Shown: piece by piece, positions 49,728-58,928 of the stretch | Layout of the letters: each line of letters opens with the position of its first letter | How positions within the stretch are numbered: position 1 is the first letter of the stretch | From: a bacterium | Lineage (GTDB): Bacteria; Cyanobacteriota; Vampirovibrionia; Gastranaerophilales; Gastranaerophilaceae | Length of the DNA stretch: 64,000 nucleotides | Assembly: GCA_017559905.1 (NCBI GenBank) | Contig: JAFYQF010000015.1 | Span: 62,001-126,000, forward strand | Reading direction: 5' to 3' | Translations under genes and position numbers: made by a program | Notes under the pieces: generated by a model | What the model was told of the DNA's origin: nothing | Database searches by the model: none | Seen by the model: the letters and a program-made list of their open reading frames with translations, nothing else

Positions 49728-51845
49728 TTATCTACCTAAAAGTCTCATAGCTTCCATTTCCATTTTGTTTGCACGATTTAAAGCTTGTTCAACAGTGCTT
49801 AAGTCAGGAGCTACTTCCGGTGGAACTTGAGATTGTGGTGATGGAATATATTTTGGTTTTACAACTTCTTGTGGAATACCGCATTCAGGAGATGGGATGT
49901 ATCTTTTTACCTGTTGTTGAGGTAATGTAGCTGATTGAGTTGTTGTAAGTTTATCTGAAGCGTCTTTGACTGTTGGTTTGTTAGGTAATGTTGCGCTTTG
50001 TTGTGGTCTATTTACATATTGATTAAGTAAATTGGTTGGAGATTGAGGAATATGAGTTGGTTGTTGAACTTTTTGAGTTGCTATTTTTGCCGCTTCTGCA
50101 GATTTTATAGCTTCTTCTAAAACTTTTTGTTCACCTGCATTTGGTGCTTTGGGTTCATTTTTTGTTTCTTCAGTGTCTTCATCTAATACAGATTTTGTTG
50201 GTCTGCCAACAAGTTTATGTACGCCTTGAGTTGTTAGTTTTGCTAGGAACGGTGAAATCATCATCATTGGGATTGCAAGTCTTAAAGGGACACCAGCAAG
50301 GTTCTTAAAGAAATTGCCTGATTTTCTTAACAAATTTAAATTCCATTTTGAAGCTGAACGTCTAGCTAATCTTGTTTCGTTACCTATGTTTATAGCTCCG
50401 CCAACTTTTTTCAATAATTTAGTGATTGGGTTTTTAACGTTTGCTTTAAGCATATCTTTAAGCGCTTTTTTACGAACTTTGTAAGTTGCTTTATCCGCAA
50501 GACGTCCAGCTTTAACATCTTCATTAAATTGTTTAAGGGCACTTCTGTATGCTTTTACTTGGTCAGTTGTCATTCCAGCATATTTCAAGCCACCAACTTT
50601 GTGCATAGCCATAATACCAAACGGTAATGCCATAAAGTAAGTGAAGTCATTAACAAATCTTTCAGCTAAAGTTTTGCCTTTTTCTCCAGAAGGAGCTTTG
50701 ATTGTATGAACAATCATATCAGCGAAGATGAAAGCTTGCATAGCTACTGCAATTTTTCCACCACCCCAACGGTTTGTGCAACCTTCCATTAGCCAGCCAA
50801 AACCTTTCGATAAAGTTTTGCCTAAAGTTGTAGAGTTACCTTTTCCTAATGTAGCTTTGTATTTGTTTAGGTATTCTAGTAATGAAACTTCTCTACCAAT
50901 TACGTGGTTGTTAAATTTGCCGTACCAACCGTTTCTTCTGCAGATACCTACTTTAATGTCACCACTTTTAGTAGCATTTTCTAGTGCCTTCATAACATCA
51001 TCTGCATGATCTAAAATGTTGCTTGTGATTTTTTTGTATTCGGCTACAGATTTGAAGCCTAATTTTTTAACTTTAACGTTGTATGCTAGTTTTTCTAACC
51101 CTTTTATGCCTTTTTGAGCTTCTAATTTTGCAATAATATTTTTGTCTACGCCTAATAGTTCTAATTCTTTCTTTTGTAACATTAGGGCTTTTTCTGCGTA
51201 TTTTTTACCTTTAAGAGTTTGAGTAAATGCATCAATATCGCCTTGTTTCATACCGTAGCGTTCAAGTTTTTGGGTGTTAACTTTTTTGCCAGTAATCCAA
51301 GATGCTTTATTAGAGTTGTCGCTAATAGGTTCTAGGTATTCATCAAAAACTTGTTTCATGTCCATTGCTAAATAACCGTGCAAGCCATTTGCTGGAGTCT
51401 TTGCGAATGCCCACTCAGGAGATGTTGAATGGTTTTTGATAGCGTATGCAATATCGCTTTTAGAAACAAGCTTATCCCATCCGTTTTGACCTTTGTTAAA
51501 AATTTTGTTAAAGAATTTGCCAACAGAAGTTCCATTCCATTTTTTAGCAACTCTATCACCCCAAGCTCCAACTTTTCCCATTGTTGTTTTGTCGTATTCT
51601 TTGGCACAATTTCTGTTGAAAACGTCCATTCCTTGTGCAATGCCATACCAAAGAGCTGTTCCTACGCCAGCTTTAAGTAACATATCTTGTTGCTCATTTG
51701 AAGAAGATGCATTAATTCTGTTTGCAACGTAGGTGTTGCCTGCAGATTGTTTAATCTTTTCAACATCAACTTCAATTGGAACTCCTTGTGAGTTCATTGC
51801 TTGCATTGGTATATGAGTTTGTTGTTGATAAATGTTACTAACCAT
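49728..51845 (-). CDS. Large hypothetical protein with hydrophobic segments and Gln/Pro-rich tail
   Basis: 705 residues from the ATG at 51845, which has AGGG just upstream; the frame is open further up without signals. Not recognised. The N-terminal 25 residues are polar and Gln-rich. A mildly hydrophobic segment (about 50-65, GVGTALWYGIAQGMD) is followed by a long basic helical region. Two hydrophobic stretches (about 375-420) and one (about 530-550) may be membrane segments. The last ~130 residues are rich in Pro, Gln, Ala and Thr with repeated elements (Y-I-P-S-P twice, S-A-T-L-P twice), probably disordered. Base composition is like its neighbours. Function unknown. Confidence 0.7.
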   Translation of the reverse strand: MVSNIYQQQTHIPMQAMNSQGVPIEVDVEKIKQSAGNTYVANRINASSSNEQQDMLLKAGVGTALWYGIAQGMDVFNRNCAKEYDKTTMGKVGAWGDRVAKKWNGTSVGKFFNKIFNKGQNGWDKLVSKSDIAYAIKNHSTSPEWAFAKTPANGLHGYLAMDMKQVFDEYLEPISDNSNKASWITGKKVNTQKLERYGMKQGDIDAFTQTLKGKKYAEKALMLQKKELELLGVDKNIIAKLEAQKGIKGLEKLAYNVKVKKLGFKSVAEYKKITSNILDHADDVMKALENATKSGDIKVGICRRNGWYGKFNNHVIGREVSLLEYLNKYKATLGKGNSTTLGKTLSKGFGWLMEGCTNRWGGGKIAVAMQAFIFADMIVHTIKAPSGEKGKTLAERFVNDFTYFMALPFGIMAMHKVGGLKYAGMTTDQVKAYRSALKQFNEDVKAGRLADKATYKVRKKALKDMLKANVKNPITKLLKKVGGAINIGNETRLARRSASKWNLNLLRKSGNFFKNLAGVPLRLAIPMMMISPFLAKLTTQGVHKLVGRPTKSVLDEDTEETKNEPKAPNAGEQKVLEEAIKSAEAAKIATQKVQQPTHIPQSPTNLLNQYVNRPQQSATLPNKPTVKDASDKLTTTQSATLPQQQVKRYIPSPECGIPQEVVKPKYIPSPQSQVPPEVAPDLSTVEQALNRANKMEMEAMRLLGR

Positions 51846-51976
51846 AATTTCCCTACGATTAACCCCTATATATAAATAAAAACATTTATCCTGATTTAAT
51901 TGCCTTTTGTGGGTGCAAAACAACTAAATTGTAAAGAAATGTAACAAAGAAATAATAGTATGAAATTTTAAAACAA

Positions 51977-51995
51977 GTATATACTTTATATATAC
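51977..51995. promoter_or_regulatory. A+T-rich inverted repeat upstream of the 53-residue gene
   Basis: GTATATA and TATATAC separated by five bases, about 35 bases before the small gene at 52030. It may be a promoter element or an operator. The remaining sequence between 51846 and 52029 holds nothing else I can name. Confidence 0.35.
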
Positions 51996-52029
51996 ATAAG
52001 ATGAAAGTTAAGAAGAGAGGCTAAACGAT

Positions 52030-52191
52030 ATGGCAGTTGCAAACTTGCAAAAGATTGATGACAAATTAAAAGACATGTATCAAGACAAAGTTACAACCAA
52101 TCAAGTTGTGTTTGAGGACAGGTCTGATGTTTTGTTAGCTCAAATGAATTTTATTGCAATTGCTAATAAAAGGGCTTTGAAGCTTATTTAA
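52030..52191 (+). CDS. Small protein, 53 residues
   Basis: Short gene beginning MAVANLQKIDDKLKDMYQDK and ending NKRALKLI. GAGAGG lies nine bases before the ATG, and a terminator follows the stop codon after about 70 bases, so the expression signals are complete. The product is helical, with a charged first half and a more hydrophobic end. No family recognised. It lies alone between two genes pointing away from each other. Confidence 0.6.
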   Translation: MAVANLQKIDDKLKDMYQDKVTTNQVVFEDRSDVLLAQMNFIAIANKRALKLI

Positions 52192-52257
52192 TGTGAATTT
52201 TAACCTATACTTACTATAAATTTTAACTCCAATTAATTTTTCCCCTACAAATTTTTG

Positions 52258-52290
52258 TACCTGAATTTATCAAAATTCAGGTTTTTTTTA
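52258..52290 (+). terminator. Terminator after the 53-residue gene
   Basis: Ten-base stem (ACCTGAATTT-type arm with its complement) and a run of eight T. Confidence 0.88.
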
Positions 52291-52294
52291 CTCC

Positions 52295-52358
52295 GAGCAG
52301 AGGCACGAGCGAAGCGAGAGACAAAATAGAAATGGCGTTGGGTCGACAACGGCATTGA
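52295..52358 (+). repeat. 64-bp direct repeat, copy 1
   Basis: Starts GAGCAGAGGCACGAGCGAAG and ends GACAACGGCATTGA. It matches copy 2 at 52397-52460 at 60 of 64 positions and is richer in G+C than its surroundings. It contains the short imperfect repeat CGAGCGAAGCGAG. Confidence 0.9.
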
Positions 52359-52396
52359 AGATTTTGCGGTGCCGTTTAATGCGAGGAGTGTATGGA

Positions 52397-52460
52397 GAGC
52401 AGAGGTACGAGCGAAGCGAGAGACAAAATAGAAATGACGTTGTGCCGACAACGGCATTGA
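52397..52460 (+). repeat. 64-bp direct repeat, copy 2
   Basis: Second copy, 102 bases downstream of copy 1, with four substitutions. The 38 bases between the copies show no further repeat. Confidence 0.9.
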
Positions 52461-52486
52461 TGATGTTTACATTTTGCCCATATTTT

Positions 52487-52514
52487 TTGACTGTGTTAAA
52501 ATGTATGGTATAAG
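52487..52514 (+). promoter_or_regulatory. Promoter of the cpaE-cpaF-like pair
   Basis: TTGACT, 16 bases, TATAAG preceded by TG-G (extended -10). Transcription would start about ten bases before the ATG, leaving room for the AGAGG site. Confidence 0.6.
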
Positions 52515-52527
52515 ATAGAGGCTTTTT

Positions 52528-53730
52528 ATGTGTAATAAAATATCAACAGTAATATTATCAGAGTCAGAACAGACTAAAAATGTTCTTTCTTTGTATTTGC
52601 AAGAGTTTGGGAAGTTTACGTATTTAGAGGATGTTGTTGATTTTTCAGAAATCTTCAATATATTGTCAAGCTTGCCAAAATCAGTGCTGTTGGTAGATGT
52701 ATCTTTAAACCAGCCCAAATATGTTAATTTCATTGAGCATGTAGCATTAGCTTGTCCTTCATGTAAGATTATAGCAATTTCAGATTCCCCATCAGTTGAT
52801 GTGATTGTCAAGACAATGAGAGCTGGTGCAAAAGACTTTTTATCAGCGCCGATAATTAAGAGTGAATTATTTGATATTTTAGAGAAAATTAGTGCTTATT
52901 TTTCTGATGACAAACCAAAAGAAAACAAGTGCCGTGTGATTTCTGTTTTTTCTAATAAGGGCGGTATAGGTAAGACTTCGATTGCATCTAATTTGGCTTT
53001 GGAACTTGCAAGAATTACTAAAGAGAATGTTGCGTTGATTGATTTGAATTTTCAATCGGGTGATATTACTTCATTTTTAGATATGAAACCATCGTTTAAT
53101 ATTTCTTATATGCTTCAAAATTTAGACAAAATCAATGGTGAGTTTCTTTTAAATACATTAGAGAGGTATAAGGATACTAGTTTGTATGTGATAGCAGATC
53201 CACCGTGTTTTGGACAAGCGGGTAATATTACAAAACTTCAGGTGGCAAAATTCTTTGAAGTATTAAAAAATACATTTTCGTATGTGGTTGTTGATACAGA
53301 TTCTACGTTTGGTAGCAAGACTGTAGCGGCATTAGATAATTCTAATTTGATATTTTTACCGACTATTGTTAATTTGCCTGCGTTGCGTAATTGTCAACGA
53401 GTTTTGGACTTATTTGACAAGTTAGGTTATGACAGTGAAAAAACTCAAATAGTCATAAATCGTTTTATGGAAAACGATGAGATAAAAGTTGAAGATGTTG
53501 AAAAAGTTCTAGGAAAAGAAGTTTATTGGAAAATACCAAATAACTATTTTACTATGGTAGCTGCAATTAACAAGGGTGTGTCTGCCGCAGAAATAAATCC
53601 AGAATCAAATGTTGCATTGAGCTATAGAGAGTTTGCAATGTCAGTTTCGGATATGGTTTACAGAAAAAAACTTTTGAAAAAGTATGTAAATGATTCAAGG
53701 GATACTATTGATAACGTATTGAGGGATTAA
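52528..53730 (+). CDS. CpaE/TadZ-like ATPase with receiver-like N-terminal domain
   Basis: 400 residues. Residues 5-125 form a response-regulator-like domain: D57 stands at the phospho-acceptor position, but the N-terminal acidic pair is replaced by S-E-S-E and the conserved Lys-Pro by S-A-P, so it is probably a pseudo-receiver. Residues 135-370 are a ParA/MinD-type ATPase with the deviant Walker A NKGGIGKTS (about 143-151), VALIDLNFQSGDITSFLD and VVVDTDSTF. This is the architecture of CpaE/TadZ, which positions Tad pilus assembly at a pole. AGAGG precedes the ATG by six bases. It is directly followed by a CpaF-like gene; no other tad genes are in the window. Confidence 0.87.
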   Translation: MCNKISTVILSESEQTKNVLSLYLQEFGKFTYLEDVVDFSEIFNILSSLPKSVLLVDVSLNQPKYVNFIEHVALACPSCKIIAISDSPSVDVIVKTMRAGAKDFLSAPIIKSELFDILEKISAYFSDDKPKENKCRVISVFSNKGGIGKTSIASNLALELARITKENVALIDLNFQSGDITSFLDMKPSFNISYMLQNLDKINGEFLLNTLERYKDTSLYVIADPPCFGQAGNITKLQVAKFFEVLKNTFSYVVVDTDSTFGSKTVAALDNSNLIFLPTIVNLPALRNCQRVLDLFDKLGYDSEKTQIVINRFMENDEIKVEDVEKVLGKEVYWKIPNNYFTMVAAINKGVSAAEINPESNVALSYREFAMSVSDMVYRKKLLKKYVNDSRDTIDNVLRD

Positions 53731-54993
53731 ATGACATTAAGTGCCAGATTAAGAAAGATTGATAAAGATTCGAAACACAATGTTGAAATCGTAGAAGAAG
53801 TTCCGTTTTCAGAATATATAATGGAAGCTCTTTCAAAAAAGGTTTCAGCGATACCTGTGTGGAATGAATATGATTATGTTAAGCAATTTGAACTAGTATT
53901 GAGCTTTTTAGAGAACAAGTTAGATACTGAATTTGTTGACGTAAGACTTACTGAAGCTGAAAGAAAAGTTTTAGCAGAGAATTTTTTGAAAACAAATAAT
54001 GGTTTTGGTTTATTAGATAGATTTTTAGCAAAACCTGATGTAAGTGCTGTTATGGTTAATTCCTTTGGGTCTATATATGTCCAAGAATGTGACGAATTTA
54101 AAAAGACTGCAAGCGTTTTAAGTGAAAGTCAATTTTTTGAGATTACTGCAAAATATAGAAGTGACTCACCGATTGTGAGGGTTCGTCAAGGTAAATTGTT
54201 TATTACAATTATGAAACCTCCAGTTTCGGATAATATGATTATTATAAAGAAGATAAAAGATATAAACGAGGACTTAAGTGATTTGCCAGCAATTGGGCAA
54301 ATAACTGCTGGGATTGCATCATTTTTTAGATTTTTGTTAACTCAAAGAAAAAATATTGTAATTTCAGGACTCTCAAACGCAAGTATCTGTGAGTTTGTTC
54401 AAATCCTTCAGAATTCATTGTCTGACAACGCTAGAATTGCTATTATTGAAGATAGCGGATTTTATCGTCCTGCGTTAGATAATGTGTCATCTTTTTCAGT
54501 GTCATCGTTAGATGAGTTGGATTATGAATTTTTGTTGGATTCTGTAAATAGTTTAAGTTCTGATTATGTAATTGCTGATATTTCAGATAATCGTAAGTTT
54601 ATTTCGTATTATTCTCAATTGTCTACGACTGATAAGGGTATTATTACCGCAGTGAAAGCAGAAAATGTAGATGAGGCTTCTGCAAAATTCATTAATGCGT
54701 CTATGGTTTCGTCAAAATGTACTGAAAAACAAGCTAAAACACGATTTGCAGGGATTTATGATTATGTAATACATGTTGAAAACGTAAAAGGTATTGGGTT
54801 TAGAGTTGATTCTGTAATGGAAGTCACTTCATCTAAAACTACTGCACTTGTTATGAATGAGATTGTGAAGTTTGTTGATGGTGTGTTTGTTCTTGATTTG
54901 CCTGAAGAATTCGTGGCTCGGGAACACGAATATCAAGTTTCTTCTGTTCCTGTTCGACCTGCAAGGTCTTTCCGTGCTCGTTTGAAATCTTAA
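53731..54993 (+). CDS. CpaF/VirB11-like secretion ATPase homologue lacking the P-loop
   Basis: 420 residues, starting directly after the stop of the CpaE-like gene. The N-terminal domain fits CpaF: GLLDRFLAKPDVSAVMVNSFGSIYV (about 93-117), then a short version of the P-P segment (MKPPVSDN). In the ATPase domain QRKNIVISGLSNASIC (about 205-220) aligns with R-x-N-I-L-I-S-G-G-T-G-S-G-K-T, but the glycines and the lysine-threonine are gone; IAIIED matches the later E-R-I-V-T-I-E-D. The His box and the G-E-V-R-G arginine region are also unrecognisable. It is therefore probably unable to hydrolyse ATP and may act as a structural subunit or regulator. The last 143 bases overlap a gene on the other strand. 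Confidence 0.78.
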   Translation: MTLSARLRKIDKDSKHNVEIVEEVPFSEYIMEALSKKVSAIPVWNEYDYVKQFELVLSFLENKLDTEFVDVRLTEAERKVLAENFLKTNNGFGLLDRFLAKPDVSAVMVNSFGSIYVQECDEFKKTASVLSESQFFEITAKYRSDSPIVRVRQGKLFITIMKPPVSDNMIIIKKIKDINEDLSDLPAIGQITAGIASFFRFLLTQRKNIVISGLSNASICEFVQILQNSLSDNARIAIIEDSGFYRPALDNVSSFSVSSLDELDYEFLLDSVNSLSSDYVIADISDNRKFISYYSQLSTTDKGIITAVKAENVDEASAKFINASMVSSKCTEKQAKTRFAGIYDYVIHVENVKGIGFRVDSVMEVTSSKTTALVMNEIVKFVDGVFVLDLPEEFVAREHEYQVSSVPVRPARSFRARLKS

Positions 54994-55990
54994 ATGATTT
55001 ATAATTTGAATATTCGTTGAGATGTTTTACGTGTAAACGAAGTAGATTACCGTCTTTGATACGGTTTTCTATTATATCCATTTGGGGATCAATGTATTTG
55101 GGCATAATTATGTTGTTTACCAAATTATTCATTGGCTTGTATAGTACTGCCAATGTAACAATACCGCCTAAAGTTTTGATTAGTTTGTTTTTGAAAATTA
55201 ATTTATTTTGGTGAGTTTCTAATGCTGATTTGAGTGCTTGAAGTGCATAGTCCTCACCATAGATTTCTTTCATTAGTGGCTTCGAATTTTTATATTTGTT
55301 GTAGATGTATTTTGGTATTTTATCAATGTTTTTATTTTGCTCAAGGTTTTCTTTTAGCTCAAAGATCTCTTTAGCGTTTTCTTCTGCAAATAGTAGTAAT
55401 TTGTTTCTATCTGCGTCTGAAGCTGCGTAATAACCTGTCATGTAGCGATATGCTTTTTGAAAAATATTTATATTCCCTTTTTCGTGGTTAAGGCGGTTTA
55501 TATTGTTTCTTAAAGACGTTTTTAATAGCGAAACGAATTTCTCTTTGCTCGATAAGTTGTCACCTACGCATTGAATAATTGCATTTTTGGTGTGTTCATA
55601 AACTGTCTCTCTTGCGTTAATTGAAAGTTTTCCGCTGATTAGTTTTCCTATCGGAGAAGTTATTTTTTGTCCCAAAATGATTGCGCCTGCTGGCATGATA
55701 AATGATGTAAAACCTTGCGCTATCGCTTCATCTAAAGCTCGTCTTCTGCTTGGAGAATATTCTGTTTTGTCGTTTTTATATTTGTCATAAATGTCTGCAC
55801 CCAGATACATAAATGTTGGTATCCAAAGTGCAAATGTGGTTTTGGGAGATATTTCATTCACACAAGCTCCAAGTTCGTTTGAAAATGACAAACTCTTAAG
55901 AACCCAGTTGTTTAAAGGGTCTTTGTATTTTTTCTCTTGAGAATATTTACTTGATGTTTGTGTTTTGACAGGTTCAATCCCTACAGGCAT
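54851..55990 (-). CDS. Hypothetical protein with hydrophobic segments
   Basis: 379 residues from the ATG at 55990; the frame is open upstream to 56092 but that part reads like non-coding sequence. Not recognised. Hydrophobic segments at about 55-75 (TFALWIPTFMYLGAD), 100-120 and 300-325 alternate with Lys/Asn-rich helices. The last ~45 residues are Gln/His-rich (QANQEQTHHQQTSQ). That tail is encoded opposite the last 143 bases of the CpaF-like gene, so either the stop codon was lost and the frame ran on, or both ends are functional. In general build it resembles the unknown at 49728. The ribosome binding site is weak. Confidence 0.62.
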   Translation of the reverse strand: MPVGIEPVKTQTSSKYSQEKKYKDPLNNWVLKSLSFSNELGACVNEISPKTTFALWIPTFMYLGADIYDKYKNDKTEYSPSRRRALDEAIAQGFTSFIMPAGAIILGQKITSPIGKLISGKLSINARETVYEHTKNAIIQCVGDNLSSKEKFVSLLKTSLRNNINRLNHEKGNINIFQKAYRYMTGYYAASDADRNKLLLFAEENAKEIFELKENLEQNKNIDKIPKYIYNKYKNSKPLMKEIYGEDYALQALKSALETHQNKLIFKNKLIKTLGGIVTLAVLYKPMNNLVNNIIMPKYIDPQMDIIENRIKDGNLLRLHVKHLNEYSNYKSFKISNEHGKTLQVEQEQKKLDIRVPEPRILQANQEQTHHQQTSQSHS

Positions 55991-56086
55991 GTTCAATATC
56001 CAATAACTATCTTTCCATTTATATAATGCACGAAAATAATATTTTTTGCTATGGAAAACTAAATAAATTTGATATAAAATTTTGCT

Positions 56087-58084
56087 ATGCAATATCGTGA
56101 GTTCAAAATAAATTCAAAATATTCTCCTGCAGGAGATCAACCAAAAGCAATCGAGGCTTTGGTAAATGGCATTTTAGAAGGGCAAGATACTCAAACTTTG
56201 CTTGGTATTACTGGCTCTGGTAAAACTTTTACAATTGCTAATGTAATAGAAAAAGTTCAAAAGCCAACTCTTATTATTGCGCATAACAAAACTCTTGCGG
56301 CTCAATTGTATAATGAATTTAAAGAACTGTTTCCTGATAATGCTGTTGAATATTTCATCAGTTATTACGATTATTATCAGCCAGAGGCTTATATTCCGAG
56401 AACAGATACTTATATTGAAAAATCTGCATCTATAAACGATGAGATTGATAGATTACGACATAATACAACAAGAAGTCTATATGAGCGTAATGATGTTATT
56501 ATAGTAGCGTCAGTAAGTTGCATTTATGGTTTAGGTTTGCCTGAAAATTATTTCAGAGGTTCTGTTGAATTAAAAGTTGGTGATGAAGTTGAAAGAGATG
56601 ATTTGTTAAGGCATTTGGTGAGTGTTCAATATACTAGAAATGATTTGGTTCTTGAGCGTGCAACTTTTAGAGCTAGAGGCGATATTGTTGAGATAATGCC
56701 GGCTTATGAAAAAACAGTCACAAGAATTTATTTCTTTGGTGATGAGATTGAAAAGATTGTTAGAATAGATAATGTTTCGGGCGAAATTATTGAAACTCCC
56801 GAAAGTGTTGTGATTTATCCTGCAGTACATTATTTGTCTTATGATGATAATACTGAAGAAACTTTAGATTTGATTAGACAAGAACTGTCAGTAAGGTTAG
56901 CTGAATTGAATTCCCAGAATAAAATCGTTGAAGCTCAAAGACTTTCTCAAAGAGTTAAGTACGATATTGAGATGATAAAGGAAATGGGCTATTGTTCTGG
57001 TATTGAAAATTATTCACGAATTATAGAACGCAGAGCTCCAGGTTCTCCTCCTGCAACCTTGTTAGATTATTTTCAGGGAGATTTTTTAACTGTAGTTGAT
57101 GAATCTCACGTTACGCTACCTCAACTTAAAGGAATGTCGCATGGAGATGCTGCTCGTAAAGATACTCTTGTTGAATATGGGTTCAGATTGCCTTGTGCAA
57201 AAGATAATAGACCTTTAACCAGTGAGGAGTTCTATGCAAGAGTAGGTCAGAAAATTTATATTTCCGCTACTCCAGGTGAGTTTGAACGTAAAACTTCAAT
57301 AAATATGGTTGAACAAATTATTCGTCCGACTGGGCTTGTTGACCCTAAAATTAGTGTGCGTCCAATAGATACTCAAATTAATGATTTGAAAGCTGAAATC
57401 AAAAAACGTACTGATAAAGATGAACGTGTATTGATTACTACGCTTACTAAAAAAATGGCTGAAGATTTAACTGATTTCTTCGTTCAAGAAGGTATAAAAG
57501 TTAGATATTTGCATTCGGAAATTCAGTCGCTTGAACGCGTTGAAATATTAAGAGACTTAAGGCTTGGAACATTTGATGTTTTAATCGGTGTAAACTTGCT
57601 TCGTGAGGGGTTGGATATCCCTGAAGTTTCTCTTGTTGCAATTATGGATGCAGACAAGGAAGGCTTTTTGCGCAGTGAAACAAGTTTAATCCAAACAATA
57701 GGACGTGCTGCAAGAAATTCTTGTGGTGAAGTTATAATGTATGCTGATAGAATTACTGATAGTATGCAAAATGCTATTAATGAAACTAATCGTCGTAGAG
57801 AAATTCAAATTGCTCATAATAATAAATACGGAATTGTTCCGCAAACTATTAAAAAGCCTATTGAAAATAATCTTTTGTCACTAGTAGCTAGTTATCGGGA
57901 TTTGGAAGATATTGTTGCAGAAGAAATGGTTGATTTAGGTATTGATAAAAAAGGCTTGCCGAAATTAATCGACAAGCTTGAAAAAGATATGCATAAAGCT
58001 GCAAAAGTTCTTGATTTTGAACGTGCAGCTGAAATTAGAGATCAGCTAAAAAAATTGAGAGAACTTATCGATTCCAATACCTAG
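56087..58084 (+). CDS. uvrB: Excinuclease ABC subunit B
   Basis: DNA-damage-binding helicase subunit of nucleotide excision repair; 665 residues, full length. [16 protein letters not shown] is Walker [16 protein letters not shown] the beta-hairpin region that clamps [15 protein letters not shown] the DEXH box, [16 protein letters not shown] and [12 protein letters not shown] helicase motifs IV-VI, and [22 protein letters not shown] the C-terminal UVR motif that binds UvrC. No ribosome binding site is seen; TGATATAAA ends eight bases before the ATG, suggesting a very short leader. The end overlaps the converging membrane protein gene by 20 bases. Confidence 0.97.
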   Translation: MQYREFKINSKYSPAGDQPKAIEALVNGILEGQDTQTLLGITGSGKTFTIANVIEKVQKPTLIIAHNKTLAAQLYNEFKELFPDNAVEYFISYYDYYQPEAYIPRTDTYIEKSASINDEIDRLRHNTTRSLYERNDVIIVASVSCIYGLGLPENYFRGSVELKVGDEVERDDLLRHLVSVQYTRNDLVLERATFRARGDIVEIMPAYEKTVTRIYFFGDEIEKIVRIDNVSGEIIETPESVVIYPAVHYLSYDDNTEETLDLIRQELSVRLAELNSQNKIVEAQRLSQRVKYDIEMIKEMGYCSGIENYSRIIERRAPGSPPATLLDYFQGDFLTVVDESHVTLPQLKGMSHGDAARKDTLVEYGFRLPCAKDNRPLTSEEFYARVGQKIYISATPGEFERKTSINMVEQIIRPTGLVDPKISVRPIDTQINDLKAEIKKRTDKDERVLITTLTKKMAEDLTDFFVQEGIKVRYLHSEIQSLERVEILRDLRLGTFDVLIGVNLLREGLDIPEVSLVAIMDADKEGFLRSETSLIQTIGRAARNSCGEVIMYADRITDSMQNAINETNRRREIQIAHNNKYGIVPQTIKKPIENNLLSLVASYRDLEDIVAEEMVDLGIDKKGLPKLIDKLEKDMHKAAKVLDFERAAEIRDQLKKLRELIDSNT

Positions 58085-58862
58085 GATCGTTTACGTCTAT
58101 TTTTTCAACTTGTTGCGTTTGTTTTTGTTCTTCTTTAAGCTGTTTTTGAGCTTTTTTGTCTTCAGCTTGGTGAAGAGCTTCGTGGTTAAGTTGACCAAGG
58201 TAGTTCCCAATAAGTGCAACGTTATAAATACCAGCAGTTGCCCAAACATACCACATTAACCAGTTATCAAGTCCTAAAAACATCCAAAATAAATATGTAA
58301 TTGAACCGAATATAATGCCGTTCACAAATACAAGTTGTACCCCTAGCAAAACTAGTTGAATAAGTACGTCTATACAGCTATTTGATATAGCCATAATGTC
58401 AAATGGGTCAGATATTCTAAATCTTTTTGCATATAACATAAATACAGTTAAAACAATTGAAGCGCAAACTGCATAAGTGATATAAATTGCGCCTTTTTGA
58501 ACACCTTCTACTGCAATCATTGGATAGACTTTTGTGACCAGCGCCCATGCAATGCATCCGTTTATGCATACTGCAGGGAGTATTGCAAATGACATTCTGA
58601 TAGCATCAAAAAGAAGAGTAAAAATATTCCAAGTTGGAAGTGTTGTTTCTCTAAAGTTCATTACGTTGTTCGTAACACGTGTCATTGTTCCTAATATAAC
58701 AATAATGCTAGGTATAAGACAAGTATAGAATAGTGTCATCATTTTAGGTTCAGCTTTGAAAGCATAAATACAACCAAAAATTGGAAGTGCAAAAATTATA
58801 AATTTTACGACAAAACCTTTTTCTTGAGTTACCTCATCCATAGCGTCTTTTATTGAAGCCAT
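58065..58862 (-). CDS. Multi-spanning membrane protein, Yip1/DUF-like
   Basis: 265 residues with about six or seven hydrophobic helices (between about 15 and 225), then a hydrophilic tail rich in Lys, Glu and Gln ([18 protein letters not shown]) ending in [10 protein letters not shown]. No enzymatic motif; the helix pattern recalls Yip1-type membrane proteins but I cannot assign a family. GAGAGGA precedes the ATG by eight bases. The stop lies within the last 20 bases of uvrB. Confidence 0.72.
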   Translation of the reverse strand: MASIKDAMDEVTQEKGFVVKFIIFALPIFGCIYAFKAEPKMMTLFYTCLIPSIIVILGTMTRVTNNVMNFRETTLPTWNIFTLLFDAIRMSFAILPAVCINGCIAWALVTKVYPMIAVEGVQKGAIYITYAVCASIVLTVFMLYAKRFRISDPFDIMAISNSCIDVLIQLVLLGVQLVFVNGIIFGSITYLFWMFLGLDNWLMWYVWATAGIYNVALIGNYLGQLNHEALHQAEDKKAQKQLKEEQKQTQQVEKIDVNDPRYWNR

Positions 58863-58928
58863 TTCTATAATCCTCTCATTTTAATCAGACACTGTTAATA
58901 TATCATATTTTTCAAATCAGTTCAACAA

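Noticed and set aside
52245-52457. 70-residue minus-strand frame over the 64-bp repeats
   Set aside because: Its duplicated protein sequence is just the translation of the DNA repeat, and it starts inside the repeat and runs through the terminator.
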